DNA of 22,651 nt from Mobilitalea sp. (GTDB lineage Bacteria > Bacillota_A > Clostridia > Lachnospirales > Lachnospiraceae): positions 1 through 22,651 of the forward strand of contig JARKQP010000133.1 in assembly GCA_029974875.1 (NCBI GenBank). The letters run 5' to 3'. Positions within the stretch are counted from its first letter, which is position 1; every line of letters starts with the position of its first letter. Positions 22,397-22,651 of the stretch are shown one piece after another. The notes beneath the pieces are model-generated. The model searched no databases and had not been told where the DNA came from. It saw only the letters and a list, made by a program, of their open reading frames with translations. The translations under genes and the position numbers were made by a program.

Positions 22397-22651
22397 TTTG
22401 CTTCACCGCCCATACATAGCCTAGACCGTAGACTGTTTTGATATATTGTCCTGCATCCAGCTTGTCCCGCAGGCGTTTGACGGCTACGGAAAGTGCATTT
22501 TCATCCACAAAATCGGCACCATCCGTCCAGATGCGGTCCAGCAGGACCGCCCTGCTTAAGGTAACACCCTGGTTTTCTACCAAGAGGCGGAGGAGTTTTT
22601 GCTCTGTTTTACTTAACTCTATAGCGATATCCTCTTTAAAGAAGGCCATGT
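22389..22651 (-). CDS. OmpR/PhoB-family response regulator, C-terminal part (cut by window edge)
   Basis: Only the DNA-binding winged helix is inside the window, about 87 residues, with LSKTEQKLLRLLVENQG, LDRIWTDGADFVDENALSVAVKRL and the wing YIKTVYGLGYVWAV. The frame stays open to the right edge, so the receiver domain lies beyond. An ATG at 22649 is internal, not the real start. It is the likely partner of the adjacent kinase and a candidate to bind the 11-base-spaced repeats upstream of the ABC genes. Confidence 0.9.
   Translation of the reverse strand, partial: MAFFKEDIAIELSKTEQKLLRLLVENQGVTLSRAVLLDRIWTDGADFVDENALSVAVKRLRDKLDAGQYIKTVYGLGYVWAVKQND

Overview
The window looks like chromosomal DNA of a spore-forming Clostridia bacterium, most likely Lachnospiraceae. 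The basis is the gene mix: a CwlD-type spore-cortex amidase, a YesM/YesN two-component pair beside an LplB/LplC-type sugar importer, a BlaI/BlaR1-like pair, strong AGGAGG ribosome-binding sites and moderate GC. The species assignment is inference. No rRNA, tRNA, CRISPR array, transposase, integrase or phage gene was seen.

Layout, left to right. (1) 155-2156: a TSUP-family anion exporter (minus) diverges from a LysR-type regulator (plus) that ends in a strong hairpin. (2) 2233-9836: a leftward carbohydrate locus. The sensor kinase (YesM-like) and AraC-type response regulator (YesN-like) are followed by a lipoprotein substrate-binding protein, two permeases and a cytoplasmic GH43-like glycosidase. 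No ATPase is encoded, so a shared one must serve. A 21-bp-spaced direct repeat in front of the binding-protein gene is a good candidate for the regulator's site, and a large hairpin separates the binding protein from the permeases. Between the regulator and the binding protein lies a 121-bp nested palindrome whose arm differences are mostly G-U on the coding-strand RNA. (3) 9951-11656: sfsA (TTG start) diverges from a cwlD-like amidase. (4) 11882-13697: a DUF1801 protein with an N-terminal zinc-ribbon-like segment, a regulatory or decayed stretch with 11-bp direct repeats and a long hairpin, a SAM methyltransferase, and a small lipoprotein whose 3' end may be frameshifted. (5) 13732-17668: a BlaI repressor, a BlaR1/MecR1-like M56 metalloprotease with a non-penicillin-binding extracellular part, and a lipoprotein, probably one operon under a BlaI-type operator. 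The protease ectodomain and the lipoprotein appear to share a module. (6) 17853-22651: a leftward cluster of response regulator (cut by the window edge), sensor kinase, ABC ATPase and a large two-FtsX-domain permease. It resembles peptide-sensing and detoxification modules. The kinase-ATPase gap contains two adjoining tandem-repeat arrays and response-regulator-like direct repeats.

A 43-bp palindromic repeat occurs twice (983-1025 and 10740-10782), both times in a divergent intergenic region and inside the predicted 5' leader of the leftward gene. The best candidates for something undescribed are the 121-bp nested palindrome, this 43-bp repeat family, the shared sensor/lipoprotein module of the BlaI/BlaR-like operon, and the tandem arrays before the ABC genes. 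All functional claims rest on reading motifs by eye; no database search was run.
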